Origin: Pseudomonas sp. NFACC02
GTDB lineage: Bacteria > Pseudomonadota > Gammaproteobacteria > Pseudomonadales > Pseudomonadaceae
Direction of reading: 5' to 3'
Assembly (NCBI RefSeq): GCF_900110765.1
Contig: NZ_FOEO01000005.1
Location: 174,310-238,309, forward strand
DNA: 64,000 nt
The translations under genes were made by a program, and so were the position numbers. Under the pieces are notes generated by a model that searched no databases, was not told the DNA's origin, and was given only the letters and a program-made list of their open reading frames with translations. Shown one piece after another: positions 55,987 to 64,000 of this stretch. Each line of letters starts with the position of its first letter. The stretch's first letter is position 1.

Positions 55987-56832
55987 ATGTCCGATACTTT
56001 TCCCGCCTCGATTCTTGGCATCGACGGCCACGCACACGTATTCAGCAGGGAGCTGGATCTGACATCGACACGACGCTATTCACCTGACTACGACGCCACG
56101 TTGGCGATGTACCAAAACAATCTGCAGGGCCATGGATTGAGTCATGGCGTGCTGGTGCAGCCGAGTTTCCTCGGCACCGATAACCGCTATCTGCTGAACG
56201 CCCTGCGGCAAGCGCCGGAGCAAATGCGCGGCGTCGTGGTGGTCGAGCGCGACATCAGCCGCAATGATCTGGACGAGATGGATCGTCTGGGCGTGGTCGG
56301 TATTCGTCTGAACCTGATGGGCAAAGCGTTGCCGGATTTCTCCGAGCCTCAGTGGGCGGTGCTGTTCGGTCATATCGCCGAGCTGGACTGGCACGTCGAA
56401 CTGCACCGTCATGTCGTCGATTTACCGGCTCTGATCCGGGCGTTGATGCCGTTCGGCGTGAAGGTCGTGATCGATCATTTCGGTCGACCGGACGCGCGCC
56501 TGGGCCTTGATCAGCCGGGCTTTCGGGAGATGCTGGAACTGGGCCTGGGTGGGAGTTTATGGATGAAAGTGTCCGGGATTTATCGACTTGAAGGCAGCGA
56601 GCCGGAGAACCTCGATTTCGCCCGTGCCGCCTTGCCGCTGCTGGTCCAGAGCTTCGGTCAGCAGCGTCTGGTCTGGGGCAGTGACTGGCCGCACACGCAG
56701 CATGAGGCTCGCGTGAAGTATGGCTCGGTGGTGGAGCAGTTGCGGGCGCTGGAGTGTTCGCCGCAAATGATGCGTTCATTGCTGATCGAAGCGCCGCAGG
56801 TGCTGTTCGATTTTGCGGTGGTTGAGGCCTGA
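55987..56832 (+). CDS. Amidohydrolase-2 family protein (2-pyrone-4,6-dicarboxylate hydrolase-like)
   Basis: The 281-residue TIM-barrel hydrolase has the metal/active-site pattern 'IDGHAHVF' at the start, 'VELHRHVVDLPAL', 'VVIDHFGRPD' and 'VWGSDWPHTQ' (the last Asp). This is the amidohydrolase-2 (LigI-like) branch, which opens lactone rings in aromatic catabolism. The ATG at 55987 (MSDTFPASILG) is preferred; 55978 is in frame but has no site. It follows the MFS gene by 68 bases. Exact lactone substrate unknown. Confidence 0.85.
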   Translation: MSDTFPASILGIDGHAHVFSRELDLTSTRRYSPDYDATLAMYQNNLQGHGLSHGVLVQPSFLGTDNRYLLNALRQAPEQMRGVVVVERDISRNDLDEMDRLGVVGIRLNLMGKALPDFSEPQWAVLFGHIAELDWHVELHRHVVDLPALIRALMPFGVKVVIDHFGRPDARLGLDQPGFREMLELGLGGSLWMKVSGIYRLEGSEPENLDFARAALPLLVQSFGQQRLVWGSDWPHTQHEARVKYGSVVEQLRALECSPQMMRSLLIEAPQVLFDFAVVEA

Positions 56833-57361
56833 GCTGAACACTGATTTCTCAATGCAGAGATCCGACGAATGCAGTGGGTTAGGGACATCAAGGGTGAATG
56901 ACACACCGCATTCGTCAGCAAGCTGACTCCCACAGGTTCTATGTTTATTCAACGATTTCGGTGTCGAATCTAGCAGCGCAAAGCGCGCTCTGGCTTTTGA
57001 TCTTCATACCGCAGCAGGCCAGACACCACAAAGCGCGACTTGGGTGCAGGCCAAACGCAGACGACGCGCAGTGGGCCGAGCGGCATGGATGCCGCGAGAG
57101 CGCCGTCAGGACATGGATGTCCGTTCGGCGCGGGCCCACGGAGCGTCGTCGGAGTGCGGGTACCCGACGCAGGAGGGCCAAGCCAGGAGCTAGACACTTG
57201 GTTACTTGGTGTCCTTTCAAGTAACCCGCCGAAGGCGGAACAGTTTGGACGTTAGGACAAACCAAACCATCAGCGTCACCCCATATGGCGGAAATGCACG
57301 CCGTAAAAGTGAGCTTGGTACTGCATCTGCTGGCAAATTTGCAGTGTGTTCTGAAGTTGCA
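56833..57361. other. Convergent intergenic region holding structured repeat copy C
   Basis: Apart from the repeat at 56877-57280 nothing is recognisable. Short open frames here are internal to the repeat and occur equally in the other copies. Confidence 0.65.
56877..57280 (+). repeat. Structured dispersed repeat, copy C
   Basis: Nearly identical to copy B (31014-31440). The 3' hairpin here is perfect: arms GGTTACTTG and CAAGTAACC with loop GTGTCCTTT, against GGTTACTTTTG and CAAAAGTGACC in copy A. Confidence 0.85.
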
Positions 57362-58771
57362 TCAGCTCTTCTTCCACCCCCCACCCAACGCCACCACCAG
57401 TCCCACGCTGGCCTGCAGCCGGCTGGTGTCGACCTCCTGCAAGCGCCGTTGTGCCTGCAAGGCGGTGGTCTGTGCCGTGACCACGTCCAGGTAATTCACC
57501 GCGCCCGCTTGATAGCTGCTCATCGCCATGCGCTCGGCGCTTTGGGCTGCGTCGACCGCCGCTTGCTGGTCTTGCGATTCCTGCTGCAGATCGCGCAATT
57601 GACCGAGGTTGTCTTCCACCTCGCGCACGGCTTTGAGCACCGCACTGTGATACTGCGCTGCCGCCTCCTCGAACTCGGCTCTGGCCTGACGTTCGTTGGC
57701 GCTGCGGCGGCCTGCGTCGAAGATCGGCAAGTTGACCAGCGGCCCCAACGCCCAGTAACGATTGGCCGCGGCGAGCAGATTCCCGCTGCCCTGGGTCTGT
57801 CCGCCGAGCAAACCGGTCAGGCTGAAATCCGGGTACCAGGCGGCTTTCGCTACGCCGATATTGGCGTTGGCAGCGAACACCCGGCGCTCGGCGGCTGCGA
57901 TGTCCGGCCGCTGCTGCAACAGGCTGCCGGGGAGGGCTTGGGGAATCTCGGGAAGTTTGAGCGGCGCGGCGTCATGGGCCAGTGAAAAGTCACTCGGCAG
58001 CACACCCACCAATTCTGCGATGGCGTGCTCGCTGAGGGTGCTTTGGGCCGTCACATCGTCCAGTTGCGCCTGGGCTTCGGCCAACTGACTCTGAGCGCGG
58101 GTCAGGTCCAGCTCCGACGCGATCTTGCCTTCGTAGCGGTCGCGGGTCAGTTGCAGGGCCTGGCGGTAGTCGTCCAGTGACGTCTTGAGAATCTTGCGCT
58201 GTGCGTCCAGCCCGCGGGCCTGTACGTAAAGCGTCGCGAGCTGGCGCTGCAAGCTCAGCCGCGCCGTCGCCAGATCATCGGCCGAGGCTTGCGCCTGGGC
58301 GTCACCGGCGGCGACCTGATTACGGATCTTGCCCCACAGGTCCGGGTCGAAGCTCAAGCTGAAGCCTGCCGTGTCACTGTTGTAAACCGAAGGCTGGGTG
58401 TCGCCGCGCAACGGCCGGCGATCCGACTGACGCTGGCGCAGCGGGGCGCCGCTGGCGTTGACTTGAGGAAACAACCCGGCGTGCAGTTGGCTGGCGTAGG
58501 CATGCGCCGCCTCGTAATGCGCCAGCGCCGCCGCCAGATCCGGGTTGGCCTTGAGCAGTTGCAGTTGCAAGTCGTTCAGTTGCTTGTCTTCAAAGACTTG
58601 CCACCACTGCGTCGGCAGCGATGTGGCGGGTTGTGCCGGGTGCCAGGGGCCGGCCTGCTCCTTGTAGTGCTCCGGCAGGGCAACGTCGGGTGCATGATAA
58701 GTGGGCGCCAACGAGCAACCTTGCAACGTGATTGCCATGATCAGGACCAGACCTTCAAGCCTTGGGCGCAT
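57362..58771 (-). CDS. RND efflux outer-membrane factor (NodT/OprM family lipoprotein)
   Basis: The start was set at the ATG that gives MRPRLEGLVLIMAITLQGCSLAPTYH, a lipoprotein signal with lipobox LQGC. The 469-residue TolC-like protein shows the two-repeat pattern with 'QWWQVFEDKQLNDLQLQLL' near the start and 'GAVNYLDVVTAQTTALQAQR' in the second half. Outer-membrane channel of the tripartite pump. Overlaps the adaptor gene by 17 bases. Confidence 0.9.
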   Translation of the reverse strand: MRPRLEGLVLIMAITLQGCSLAPTYHAPDVALPEHYKEQAGPWHPAQPATSLPTQWWQVFEDKQLNDLQLQLLKANPDLAAALAHYEAAHAYASQLHAGLFPQVNASGAPLRQRQSDRRPLRGDTQPSVYNSDTAGFSLSFDPDLWGKIRNQVAAGDAQAQASADDLATARLSLQRQLATLYVQARGLDAQRKILKTSLDDYRQALQLTRDRYEGKIASELDLTRAQSQLAEAQAQLDDVTAQSTLSEHAIAELVGVLPSDFSLAHDAAPLKLPEIPQALPGSLLQQRPDIAAAERRVFAANANIGVAKAAWYPDFSLTGLLGGQTQGSGNLLAAANRYWALGPLVNLPIFDAGRRSANERQARAEFEEAAAQYHSAVLKAVREVEDNLGQLRDLQQESQDQQAAVDAAQSAERMAMSSYQAGAVNYLDVVTAQTTALQAQRRLQEVDTSRLQASVGLVVALGGGWKKS

Positions 58772-59921
58772 GCTCACCTCCCGCGTCGGCCAGTTGCACG
58801 GGGTCGTTTTCACGCAGCGCGTCCGGCGGGTTGTCGACCACCCGGTCGGCCGCGTTCAACCCTTGATCGATCACCAGCCGGTCACCGAGGTCCATGGCGA
58901 TATGGATGGTGCGCAGGTGAACGTGACCGGCGTGGTCCAGCGTCGCGACCTGGGTGCCCTTGGCGCGGAAAATGAGCGCGCTGGCCGGGATGCTGACGCC
59001 CTGGCTGCCGGCGCTCACTGGCAAGGTGGCGTCGGCGTAGTCACCGGGCAACAGCGCATCGGCCGGATTGTCCACGACGAACTGCGCCAGCAGCGTCCCT
59101 GAGCGCGGGTCGACCGCCGTGGAATCGCCCATCAGCGTCGCCGTGTACGTCTGGCCGGGGTGCTCGGGGACACTCAACCGCACCTGCATGCCCGGACGAA
59201 TCACGCTCGCGTAGTTCTGCGGGACCGGCACGTACAACCGCAGGCGATGGGTGTCGGCCATGCTGAACAACGGCGTACCGCCGCCATCGTCAGCTTTGAT
59301 CAACTGGCCGATGTCGGTGTTGCGTGCGGTGATGGTGCCATTGAACGGCGCGCGGATGGTTTTGTAAGCGGTGAGGTCGGACAGGCGTTGACAGTCGGCA
59401 GCCGCTGCCTGCATGTCCGCCTTTGCGGCGGCGGCGGCGGACACTTTTTCATCCACTTCCTGTTGTGACACCGAGTGTGTCGCCAACAGATGTTGCCAGC
59501 GTGTGGCGGTGGTCTCGGCGATACGTGCGGTGGCTTGTTGCTGGGCGAGGTGGGCGCGGGCCTGCGCCAGTTGCTGATCCAGCTCCGGACTGTCGATTTG
59601 CGCGAGCACTTGACCGGCCTGAACCCGGGTGCCGATGTCCGCGCGCCAGTCTCTCAGGTATCCACTGACCCTGGCGTTGATCGAGGCCTTGCTCCAGGCC
59701 TCCAGGCGCGCCGGCAACTGCAGCGTGTCGCCCTGGGCGTTTTGCGAGGGGGACACCACGGTCACCACCGGCACCGACTGGCGTTCGGTCCAGGCGGCGA
59801 CGGCGTGGTCGTGGCGCGTACGAGCCGCCAGTCCATTGGCGACCAGCAATGCTGCCAGGGTCAGGCCACCCACGCCGGTAAGCATCAGGCGCTTGCGCGA
59901 AGGGACTTTTTCAGACGACAT
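58755..59921 (-). CDS. RND efflux periplasmic adaptor (MFP)
   Basis: The start is the ATG giving MSSEKVPSRKRLMLTG (GGAGAAA upstream); the frame's first ATG is 5 codons earlier. The 388-residue adaptor has an N-terminal membrane anchor ('RLMLTGVGGLTLAALLVANG'), a lipoyl/hairpin region ('LEAWSKASINARVSGYLRDW', 'GQVLAQIDSPELDQQLAQAR') and a beta-barrel part. It overlaps the RND permease gene. It links the inner and outer membrane parts of the pump. Confidence 0.9.
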   Translation of the reverse strand: MSSEKVPSRKRLMLTGVGGLTLAALLVANGLAARTRHDHAVAAWTERQSVPVVTVVSPSQNAQGDTLQLPARLEAWSKASINARVSGYLRDWRADIGTRVQAGQVLAQIDSPELDQQLAQARAHLAQQQATARIAETTATRWQHLLATHSVSQQEVDEKVSAAAAAKADMQAAAADCQRLSDLTAYKTIRAPFNGTITARNTDIGQLIKADDGGGTPLFSMADTHRLRLYVPVPQNYASVIRPGMQVRLSVPEHPGQTYTATLMGDSTAVDPRSGTLLAQFVVDNPADALLPGDYADATLPVSAGSQGVSIPASALIFRAKGTQVATLDHAGHVHLRTIHIAMDLGDRLVIDQGLNAADRVVDNPPDALRENDPVQLADAGGEHAPKA

Positions 59922-62900
59922 GGGATGTTTCTCCATCGATACCGCTGGATTGGTTGGCGGCGTTGGGGGTGAGCGAACGGGGTTGCGAATGACGGTGCAC
60001 GAGGCTGAACACCACCGGTACGAACAACAGGGTGGCGGTGGTGGCGAGGATCAAACCACCGATGACCGCGCGCCCGAGCGGGGCGTTCTGTTCCTGAGAG
60101 AGGGCCAGCGGCAGCATGCCGATGATCATCGCCAGTGCGGTCATGCACACCGGACGGAAACGGGTGTAACCGGCTTCCAGCGCCGCCTGCAATGCATCGC
60201 CGTGCTCGGCCAGGCGTTCGCGGCAGAAGCTCACCACCAGAATCGAGTTGGCGGTCGCCACGCCCATGCACAGGATCGCGCCGGTCAGCGCCGGCACCGA
60301 TAACGAGGTGCCGCTGAGGAACAGCATCCAGACGATGCCGGCCAGCGCCGCTGGCAACGCCGTGATGATGACGAACGGGTCGGTCCACGACTGGAAGTTG
60401 ATCACGATCAGCAGGTAGATCAGCACGACAGCCCCAAGCAGGCCCAGGCTCAGGCCGCTGAAGGCTTCATGCAACGCGTCGATCTGGCCATGCAGGCTGA
60501 TCGTCGCGCCCTTGGGCCGCAGGTGTGCCATGCCGTCGATGACCTTTTGCACGTCCGTGGCGACGCCGCCGAGGTCGCGCCCTTGCACGTTGGCAAACAG
60601 GTCCAGTGTCGGCTCGATGTTGTAGTGCGTGACCACCGCAGGGCTGTCGACTCGCTTGATCGTCGCCAGACCGCCAAGGATCTGCGACTGACCGTTGCTG
60701 CCGGTAATCGGCAGGGCTTCCAGGGTCGGCAGGCTGTCCAGACGGTACTGCGGCGTCGCGGCGACCACCGAGTACGACACGTCGTTTTTCGGGTTCAGCC
60801 AGTAGGTCGGCGCCACTTGCGAGGTGCCGGTCAGCGATGCGCCGAGGCTGGTGGTCACGTCCTTCTCGGTGATGCCCAGTTGCTTGGCGCGCAGGCGGTC
60901 CACGTTCACTTGCAAAGAGGGATAACCGGTGGACTGCTGGATACGCAGGTCGGCGATGCCGGGGACGTGTTGCAGCCGGCGTTGCAGTTCCACTGCATAG
61001 GCACGATTCGCTTCGCCGTCAGGCCCGGAGATTTTCACGTCCAGCGGGGCCGGGGCGCCGAAGTTAAGGATCTGGCTGCTGATGTCGGCCGGCATGAACG
61101 CGAACTGGCTGCCGGGGAAACTCTGCGGCAGCGCTTCACGCAGGCGTTTGACGTAATCGGCGGTCGGTGCATGACCGGCTTTGAGCGTGACCTGAATATC
61201 GCCGTCCTGCGGGCCGATGGTGCCGCTGCTGCTGTAAGCCATGTCGATGCCGCTGAGCGGAATGCCGATGTTGTCGATCACCGTGTCCAGTTCATCAGCG
61301 GGAATGATCTCGCGAATGCGTTGTTCGATCCGGTCAAAGGCCGCAGCGCTTTCTTCAATGCGGGTGCCCAGCGGCAGGCGCACATGCATCGACAGCGCGC
61401 CCGCGTCGGTGGCCGGGAAAAAATCCTCTCCCAGGCTCGGCAACAGGGCAAAACTGGCGAGCACGCAGGCGAGAAACACCAGCAGGAATGCCTTGCGCCG
61501 CTTCAGTGCCAGGCCGAGCAGCCCGTGATACACGTCGCGGATCGCCGAAAACCGGTGTTCGAAACCCTGCTGAAAACGCAGTGCGCCACGCAGCAGTGCG
61601 TTGCGCTGCCGGCCATGCTGGTCACCTTCGTGGTGATTGATGAACGCATCTTCGGGGTGATGGCCGGGGCCGACTTCCAGCACGTGAGGCTTGAGCAGGA
61701 ACATCGCCAGGGTCGGCACCAGCGTACGCGAGAGCAGGAACGAGCTGCCCATGGCAAAAATCACCGCCAGCGCCATTGGCCGGAACAGGTAACCGGCAAT
61801 CCCCTGGAGCATGAACATCGGCACGAACACGATGCAGATGCACAGCAGCGAAACGAAGGCGGGGCCGACGATCTGTCGCGCACCGTCCATGATCGCGTCC
61901 TTGACGGCCTTGCCTTGCTCCAGGTGCCAGTTGATGTTCTCGATGGTCACCGTGGCGTCGTCCACCAGAATACCGACGGCCAGCGCCAGTCCACCCAGGG
62001 TCATGACGTTCAGGGTCTGGCCCGTGACCGACAGCAGTGCAATGGCCGACAGCACCGCCAGCGGGATCGAGGCGGCAATGATCAGCGTCGAACGCCAACT
62101 GCCGAGGAACAGCAGAATCATCACGCTGGTCAGCAGCGCAGCGATGATGCCTTCCCGGGCCACGCTGCCGACCGACGCTTTCACGAACACCGAGGCATCG
62201 CCCAACAGCGAGGTTTTCAGGGCGGGCGGCAGCGTTTCGTTGATCAGCGGCAACATGTTGCGGATGTCGTCGACGATCGACAGGGTGGAAATATTGCCGT
62301 TCTTCAGCGCCGGCATCAGCACCGCCCGACGCCCGTCGACCCGCACGATGTTGGTCTGTGGCGGCGAACCGTCACGGACGTGCGCCACCTGGCCAATGGT
62401 GATCAACGCACCGTCGACGGTCTTGATCGGCAAGTCGTTGAGTTCGTCGATGGCTTTCGGGCTGTTGTTCAGCAACACGGTGTACTCATCACTGCCCATC
62501 TTGGCGGTGCCGACCGGAATGATCTGGTTACCCGCCGCCAGCGCATTACCGACGTCCTGCGCCGAGAGCCCCTTGGCAGCCAGCGCCTGCGGGTCAAGGT
62601 CGAGGGTGATCTGGCGTTGTTTGCCACCCATGGGCGTCGGCATGGCGAGGCCGGGCACGGCGCTGAGTGGCAGACGGATGCTGTTTTGCACCAAGTCACG
62701 AATCCGTGCTTCGGAGAGCGTCGGGCTGGAAAAGGCCATCTGCAGGATCGGCACGGTCGAGGCGCTGTAGTTGAGGATCAGTGGCGGCGTGATACCGGCC
62801 GGCATCTGTTTCAACACGGTTTGCGACACCGCGGTCACCTGCGCATTCGCGGTGCGGATGTCGACGCCCGGCTGGAAGAAGATCTTGACGATGCCCATGC

Positions 62901-63165
62901 CTGGCAGGGATTGCGACTCGATGTGCTCGATGTCGTTGACCGTGGTACTGAGCGAGCGCTCATAGGTGTAGATGACGCGACCGGCCATGGCATCCGGCGA
63001 CAGACCGGCGTACTGCCAGACCACCGCGACCACCGGAATGCCGATGTCGGGAAACACGTCGGTGGGCGTCTTGAGGGCCGCCATGGGCCCGACGATACAA
63101 ATGAAAATTGCCAACACGATGAACGTGTACGGCTTGAGCAATGCAGTCTTGACCAGCCCGAGCAT
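59911..63165 (-). CDS. RND-family efflux permease
   Basis: The ATG behind GGGAGG gives 1084 residues, standard AcrB-type size: the first membrane segment 'YTFIVLAIFICIVGPMAALK', proton-relay Asp pair in 'LVDDATVTIENINW' (TM4), a periplasmic pore/dock domain, and TM8-12 at the end ('TDPFVIITALPAALAGIVWM', 'GVATANSILVVSFC'). The substrate may be a hydrophobic drug or biocide; the sequence alone cannot distinguish it from the multidrug MdtB-like group. A long open frame on the other strand (60469-63237) is a shadow. Confidence 0.92.
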   Translation of the reverse strand: MLGLVKTALLKPYTFIVLAIFICIVGPMAALKTPTDVFPDIGIPVVAVVWQYAGLSPDAMAGRVIYTYERSLSTTVNDIEHIESQSLPGMGIVKIFFQPGVDIRTANAQVTAVSQTVLKQMPAGITPPLILNYSASTVPILQMAFSSPTLSEARIRDLVQNSIRLPLSAVPGLAMPTPMGGKQRQITLDLDPQALAAKGLSAQDVGNALAAGNQIIPVGTAKMGSDEYTVLLNNSPKAIDELNDLPIKTVDGALITIGQVAHVRDGSPPQTNIVRVDGRRAVLMPALKNGNISTLSIVDDIRNMLPLINETLPPALKTSLLGDASVFVKASVGSVAREGIIAALLTSVMILLFLGSWRSTLIIAASIPLAVLSAIALLSVTGQTLNVMTLGGLALAVGILVDDATVTIENINWHLEQGKAVKDAIMDGARQIVGPAFVSLLCICIVFVPMFMLQGIAGYLFRPMALAVIFAMGSSFLLSRTLVPTLAMFLLKPHVLEVGPGHHPEDAFINHHEGDQHGRQRNALLRGALRFQQGFEHRFSAIRDVYHGLLGLALKRRKAFLLVFLACVLASFALLPSLGEDFFPATDAGALSMHVRLPLGTRIEESAAAFDRIEQRIREIIPADELDTVIDNIGIPLSGIDMAYSSSGTIGPQDGDIQVTLKAGHAPTADYVKRLREALPQSFPGSQFAFMPADISSQILNFGAPAPLDVKISGPDGEANRAYAVELQRRLQHVPGIADLRIQQSTGYPSLQVNVDRLRAKQLGITEKDVTTSLGASLTGTSQVAPTYWLNPKNDVSYSVVAATPQYRLDSLPTLEALPITGSNGQSQILGGLATIKRVDSPAVVTHYNIEPTLDLFANVQGRDLGGVATDVQKVIDGMAHLRPKGATISLHGQIDALHEAFSGLSLGLLGAVVLIYLLIVINFQSWTDPFVIITALPAALAGIVWMLFLSGTSLSVPALTGAILCMGVATANSILVVSFCRERLAEHGDALQAALEAGYTRFRPVCMTALAMIIGMLPLALSQEQNAPLGRAVIGGLILATTATLLFVPVVFSLVHRHSQPRSLTPNAANQSSGIDGETSHVV

Positions 63166-63371
63166 GCCGGAAACCTCCCATTTCGAATCCGCGCAGTCTT
63201 GGTGCAGGCGCCTAACAGGCACCTTTCAGGCGAATGAACAAATAGTTAGTCCGGCACGCAGGGCGCTTTCATGGGGGATTCATTTGTTGTTCATCCGACG
63301 CACGCTCAGCCTTGGCCCACCGAAATTCACCCTGCACCGCAGGGACTTTTCCAATCGTCGAGGGTCGTGTC

Positions 63372-63782
63372 ATGAAAGCCAAATCGTTGCTGTTCGTTCC
63401 CATGCTGGGGCTGGTCGCTGTGCTATCGGCCTGCGCCGGGCCGATGCCCAAAGCGGATCCGACCGAGGCCTGGATCGGCTTGCAGGAAGAACCTGACGGG
63501 GTGCTGATGGCCGAGGACCTGGACGGCAAACGGCTGGAGGATGGGCGCTACTTCGAGGTCAAACCCGGCGCTCACAAGCTGGACGTTGATTTGATCGTGG
63601 AAGGCACTGGCGACAACGGGCAGGTGAATTGTGAGGCCGGTATCCGTTTCAACCAGTTCCAGGCAGGGGAGCATTACAAACTGGTGGAGTCGAGTCTGGG
63701 CCAGGAGTATCGGGTGAAACTTGAGGATTCGAACGGCCATCAGATCGGGCACAGCAAGGATTTCACCTGTATGCCGGGGTGA
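63372..63782 (+). CDS. Small lipoprotein, 136 aa
   Basis: The ATG with a GAGGGT site gives MKAKSLLFVPMLGLVAVLSACAG, a lipoprotein signal with lipobox LSAC. The mature ~115-residue domain has two Cys ('VNCEAGIRFNQFQAGEHYKL' and 'KDFTCMPG') and a beta-sandwich-like pattern. Related small lipoproteins exist in pseudomonads, but no function is assigned. Divergent from the RND operon. Confidence 0.75.
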   Translation: MKAKSLLFVPMLGLVAVLSACAGPMPKADPTEAWIGLQEEPDGVLMAEDLDGKRLEDGRYFEVKPGAHKLDVDLIVEGTGDNGQVNCEAGIRFNQFQAGEHYKLVESSLGQEYRVKLEDSNGHQIGHSKDFTCMPG

Positions 63783-64000
63783 TCGAGATTACGGGGTCGT
63801 TTGGTGGCTCTGGCTAGTGCCAGAATCGCGGGACAAGGTGGAGCGCCACCCCGGCGGCTACAACAATCGCGGGTGGGGTGCAGACGATTCAGGATCGTTC
63901 CAACGCTCTGCGTGGGAATGCCTGCCAGGACGCTCCGCGTCCACGTTGACGCAGAGCGTCAGTCGCTGCTTTACCACGCGGAGCGTGGGAACGATCAAAA
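63783..64000. repeat. Palindromic dispersed repeat (DUF1534-type region)
   Basis: It contains nested palindromic units, GACGCTCCGCGTC, GACGCAGAGCGTC and CACGCGGAGCGTGGGAACGA, framed by GATCGTTCCAACGCTCTGCG and its rough inverse. This pattern recurs in the syringae/fluorescens group, where its frames are annotated as DUF1534 proteins. A degenerate copy is at 30935-30985. It continues past the window end. Confidence 0.7.

Noticed and set aside
60469..63237. Plus-strand open frame of 922 codons opposite the RND permease
   Set aside because: The minus-strand frame has the full AcrB motif set and a good ribosome site. The plus frame is a GC-driven shadow with no recognisable domain.

Overview
The window looks like a chromosomal segment of a fluorescens/syringae-lineage Pseudomonas. 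It is GC-rich throughout. It carries typical Pseudomonas neighbourhoods (BvgS/RocS1-like sensor locus, dgt, DUF883/YqjE membrane genes, OsmC-YcaO, katG, FeS photolyase, RND efflux) and several REP/REPIN-type inverted repeats built on the Pseudomonas motif GTGGGAGC...TTGCTGGCGA or its relatives. The species cannot be fixed from sequence alone.

Bases 1 to about 8600 are the right end of a prophage: the 3' part of a long J-like tail-tip gene, two small tail-linked genes, a reverse-strand lipoprotein 'moron', a lysis cassette (SleB-type endolysin, i-spanin and an out-of-frame nested o-spanin), and an SOS module in which an SRAP (YedK) gene and a umuDC pair diverge from one near-perfect LexA palindrome. 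The prophage ends in or beside the 3' half of a BvgS-like sensor kinase gene (8594-10576). That gene stops in its PAS domain, with no kinase domain left in the window. Its response regulator (10573-11199) and a stand-alone receiver (11575-11973) survive.

Bases 11.5-37 kb are ordinary chromosomal genes: dgt, an EAL phosphodiesterase, YqjD/YqjE-type membrane genes, an Amt transporter behind a good sigma-54 promoter, a RluA-type pseudouridine synthase, a LacI regulator, two divergent DMT exporters, a MocR regulator with a palindromic operator, a CHASE4-type GGDEF-EAL protein, Nudix, YghU-type GST, an OsmC-YcaO fusion, GFA, a thioredoxin-like protein, quinone oxidoreductase and GNAT. Three copies of a roughly 200-400 bp structured repeat lie at 20.2, 31.2 and 57.1 kb. 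Each is in a convergent intergenic gap, and the copies show compensatory changes in their hairpins.

Bases 37.5-51.2 kb hold katG, a small membrane ORF, and a lipoprotein-DUF6482-photolyase operon. The DUF2256 gene that follows has an in-frame TGA at a conserved Trp position. Next comes a complete Nit1C cluster (nitBCDEFGH), the nitrile/cyanide-nitrogen assimilation island. It has a divergent sigma-54 activator, a canonical -24/-12 promoter and a tandem palindromic candidate UAS, and REPIN repeats sit inside the operon.

Bases 51.2-53.5 kb carry the most unusual locus: a two-gene reverse-strand unit encoding a six-repeat beta-propeller (lectin-like) protein and a DNase-I-fold protein with a full set of CdtB catalytic residues behind a novel N-terminal domain of about 185 residues. 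No CdtA or CdtC is present. This looks like an undescribed CdtB-type genotoxin with its own binding partner.

The right end holds a GntR-MFS-amidohydrolase catabolic operon, an RND-MFP-OMF efflux operon, a small lipoprotein gene, and a palindromic dispersed repeat that runs to the window edge.
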